Made by a program: the position numbers and the translations under genes. From the NCBI GenBank assembly GCA_033791605.1, contig JASJGJ010000094.1:70897-134896 (forward strand): DNA of 64,000 nt. The letters are read 5' to 3'. Under the pieces are notes generated by a model. That model saw only the letters and a list, made by a program, of their open reading frames with translations. It was not told where the DNA came from and did not search any database. This document shows positions 61,976 through 64,000 of this stretch, in pieces (within the stretch, counting starts at the first letter, position 1; each line of letters opens with the position of its first letter). The DNA is from Porticoccus sp033791605. Lineage in GTDB: Bacteria > Pseudomonadota > Gammaproteobacteria > Pseudomonadales > Porticoccaceae.

Positions 61976-64000
61976 ATGAAACGCATGCTTATCAATGCCA
62001 CCCAACCAGAAGAACTTCGGGTGGCCATGGTTGATGGTCAACGACTATATGACCTAGATCTAGAAAATCGTACACGCGAACAACGTAAAGCAAACATCTA
62101 TAAAGGTAAAATCACTCGGGTTGAACCCAGTCTCGAGGCCGCATTTGTCGACTATGGTGCAGAACGCCATGGCTTTTTGCCATTGAAAGAAATTTCTCGG
62201 GAATACTTCTCTAAAAAACCCAATGAAATTGATGGCCGAATCAAAATCCAAGATGTTATCCGTGAAGGAATGGAAGTTGTTGTTCAGGTTGAGAAGGAAG
62301 AACGTGGCAACAAAGGTGCTGCACTCACTACGTTTGTCAGCATGGCTGGGCGCTACCTTGTTTTGATGCCCAACAACCCTCGTGCTGGTGGCATATCCCG
62401 CCGCATTGAGGGTGAGGAACGAAATGAATTAAGGGAAGCAATACGAAACCTAAAAACACCCAGTGGTACCGGTGTCATTGTACGCACAGCAGGTATTGGC
62501 CGCTCCTCGGAAGAGCTTCAATGGGATCTCGACTACCTCCTCCAACTATGGGGTAACATCACAGAAGAAGCCGCTAAAGCCAAAGCTCCGCACTTTTTAT
62601 TCCAAGAAAGTAACGTCATTATTCGTGCCGTACGTGATTATCTGCGTCAGGACGTCGGTGAAGTCATTATTGATAATCGCGAAGCCTATGACCTAGCTTC
62701 CGCTTTTATCCAACAAGTTATGCCCAACTTCCAAGATCGGGTAAAGTTCTATGAAGATGACATCCCGTTATTTAATCGTTATCAAATAGAAAACCAGATC
62801 GAAACGGCCTTTGAGCGCGAAGTGAAGCTACCGTCGGGTGGTGCTATCGTTATCGATGTAACAGAAGCACTTATCTCTATCGACATCAATTCCGCCCGTG
62901 CTACCCGCGGTGGTGATATTGAGGAAACTGCACTCCGTACTAATATGGAAGCCGCCGAGGAAGTTGCTCGCCAGTTGCGACTACGCGATATGGGTGGCCT
63001 TGTAGTCATCGATTTTATCGACATGAACTCCTCAAAAAATCAACGCGATGTGGAAAACCGCATGCGTGACGCCCTAGAAATTGATAGAGCTCGTGTACAA
63101 GTAGGTCGGATTTCTCGCTTTGGTCTGCTGGAAATGTCACGGCAACGTTTGCGCCCTTCTTTGGGCGAGACAACCTCCAAAGTCTGCCCTCGCTGCCTTG
63201 GTCAAGGTACCATTCGTGGTACGCGCTCATTGGCATTGTCTATTCTTCGTCTTGTAGAAGAAGAAGCACAAAAAGAATTCAGCTCTGAAATTCGGACGAT
63301 CACACCCGTGTCCGTGGCAACCTTTTTGCTAAATGAGAAACGTAAAGAAATTTCTGATATTGAAGTACGCCATAAAATCAAAGTGGTCGTAATTCCGAGT
63401 GAAAACCTTGAAACCCCTCACTTTGAAGTTCAAAGAATACGTCAGCAAGATGAAGTTAATGCTGAATACAGCTACAAACTGACAGATACCATCTCAGAAA
63501 GCCTAGTGACCCAGGAAGCTGATGTTGTAAAACCGGTTCCACCTGCCCAGCAGCCGGCGGTTAAACCTATTGCACCCACGCAACCTGCTCCAACGCCAAC
63601 ATTAAAACCAGCACAAAACAAAAATGCTGCGGATAAGAAACCTGGATTATTACGCCGTCTGCTTAATAGCCTTTTTGGTGACAGCAAAAAGGCTGAAGCT
63701 GAAAAGAAAGAAAAAGAGCAACAATCCCGGGGCAGAAATGATCGTCGCCCTCAAAACCGCAATAATCGGAATAAACGACCTGATGGGCGCAGTAAAAACA
63801 GACAGAGCCAGGGCAACCGCGACAACCGCGACAACCGCGACAACCGCGACAACCGCGACAACCGCGACAACAACAATGGTCGCAAAAAAAATAACCCACA
63901 ACCAGGCAACGAAGGCACCAATGCAAAAAATCAACAACCGGTGAAGCAACCCCGCCAGGAGCAAAAACAAACTAGTGGCGAAAATGAGGACAAAAATCGT
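61976..64000 (+). CDS. rne: Ribonuclease E, N-terminal 675 residues (runs off the window)
   Basis: Endoribonuclease and degradosome scaffold, starting MKRMLINATQPEELRVAMVDGQ. The S1 domain (near 36-120, KANIYKGKITRVEPSLEAAFVDYGAERHGF) leads to catalytic Asp303 (LISIDINSA) and Asp346 (VVIDFIDM) and the zinc-link Cys404/Cys407 (CPRC), all at exactly the E. coli positions. The C-terminal scaffold begins near residue 510 and becomes Arg/Asn-rich, including six NRD repeats. No stop before base 64000. AGCAGGA lies about 10 bases before the ATG. Confidence 0.97.
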   Translation, partial: MKRMLINATQPEELRVAMVDGQRLYDLDLENRTREQRKANIYKGKITRVEPSLEAAFVDYGAERHGFLPLKEISREYFSKKPNEIDGRIKIQDVIREGMEVVVQVEKEERGNKGAALTTFVSMAGRYLVLMPNNPRAGGISRRIEGEERNELREAIRNLKTPSGTGVIVRTAGIGRSSEELQWDLDYLLQLWGNITEEAAKAKAPHFLFQESNVIIRAVRDYLRQDVGEVIIDNREAYDLASAFIQQVMPNFQDRVKFYEDDIPLFNRYQIENQIETAFEREVKLPSGGAIVIDVTEALISIDINSARATRGGDIEETALRTNMEAAEEVARQLRLRDMGGLVVIDFIDMNSSKNQRDVENRMRDALEIDRARVQVGRISRFGLLEMSRQRLRPSLGETTSKVCPRCLGQGTIRGTRSLALSILRLVEEEAQKEFSSEIRTITPVSVATFLLNEKRKEISDIEVRHKIKVVVIPSENLETPHFEVQRIRQQDEVNAEYSYKLTDTISESLVTQEADVVKPVPPAQQPAVKPIAPTQPAPTPTLKPAQNKNAADKKPGLLRRLLNSLFGDSKKAEAEKKEKEQQSRGRNDRRPQNRNNRNKRPDGRSKNRQSQGNRDNRDNRDNRDNRDNRDNNNGRKKNNPQPGNEGTNAKNQQPVKQPRQEQKQTSGENEDKNR
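63815..63868 (+). repeat. Six perfect tandem 9-bp repeats in rne
   Basis: AACCGCGAC is repeated six times without a change, in frame, coding (Asn-Arg-Asp)x6 within the Arg-rich RNA-binding region of RNase E. Identical DNA copies suggest recent slippage expansion. Confidence 0.95.

Noticed and set aside
63815..63868. CRISPR-like repeat array
   Set aside because: The units are 9 bases, contiguous without spacers and in frame within rne, so this is a coding minisatellite.
63650..63970. Val/Ala-repeat ORFs on the minus strand opposite the rne tail
   Set aside because: Antisense shadows of the in-frame NRD repeat; the plus-strand RNase E reading is certain.

Overview
The window reads as a contiguous piece of a gammaproteobacterial chromosome from the Pseudomonadales/Cellvibrionales/Oceanospirillales side of the class. 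Evidence is gene order (leuCDB-asd-fimV-truA-trpF-trpBA-accD-folC-SPOR-cvpA-purF-metZ; yceD-rpmF-plsX-fabD-fabG-acpP / pabC-mltG-tmk-holB-pilZ-tatD; the moxR-DUF58-tgpA trio) and near-collinear similarity to known family members. Base composition looks moderate, with several AT-rich spacers; I did not count it. No rRNA, tRNA, IS element, prophage or CRISPR array was seen.

Layout. 1-4192: the 3' part of an oligopeptide ABC importer operon (solute-binding protein cut by the window edge, two permeases, one fused double ATPase). 4225-9138: dbpA, yccF, two small proteins, a lipoprotein and a TauE/SafE exporter, with long AT-rich spacers. 9139-14206: single metabolic or stress genes (glycerophosphodiesterase, histidine phosphatase, msrA, a GST, an M19 dipeptidase, a VIT1/CCC1 transporter). 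14345-18378: tgpA, DUF58 and MoxR genes. 18430-35694: a long leftward block for methionine, purine, folate, fatty-acid, tryptophan and leucine biosynthesis, with the polar hub protein gene fimV and truA embedded. 35852-36736: a divergent LysR regulator with a plausible operator in front of leuC. 37039-38400: a small membrane protein followed by an attC-like element and a Na+/Ca2+ exchanger. 38538-44486: efpL, a SpoIIAA-like protein, rlmJ, an acyl-CoA dehydrogenase, trmH and an Ap4A phosphorylase. 44795-49586: a three-gene ABC/Gldg/DUF4340 module. 49647-58670: the leftward fatty-acid and cell-envelope block. 58916 to the end: maf/yceF, a HAD phosphatase, rluC, and rne with a long leader, cut by the right edge.

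How the genes work together. accD, plsX, fabD, fabG and acpP serve fatty-acid synthesis. leuCDB, trpFBA, asd and metZ supply amino acids. purF, folC and pabC feed purine and folate metabolism. fimV and pilZ point to type IV pili. rne, rluC, truA, trmH, rlmJ, dbpA, efpL, rpmF and yceD are RNA or ribosome functions.

Most of the window is ordinary housekeeping DNA and I do not see a clear new system. The observations most worth checking are: an inverted repeat centred at -65 of a predicted leuC promoter beside a divergent LysR gene; a possible AUC start codon in yccF; an integron attC-like element directly after a small membrane-protein gene; a roughly 570-nt hairpin-rich rne leader with an extended -10 promoter; a six-fold perfect 9-bp repeat in the RNase E tail; Glu in place of the catalytic Asp60 in TrpA; loss of fabF from its usual place; and the Gldg-type ABC module of unknown cargo.
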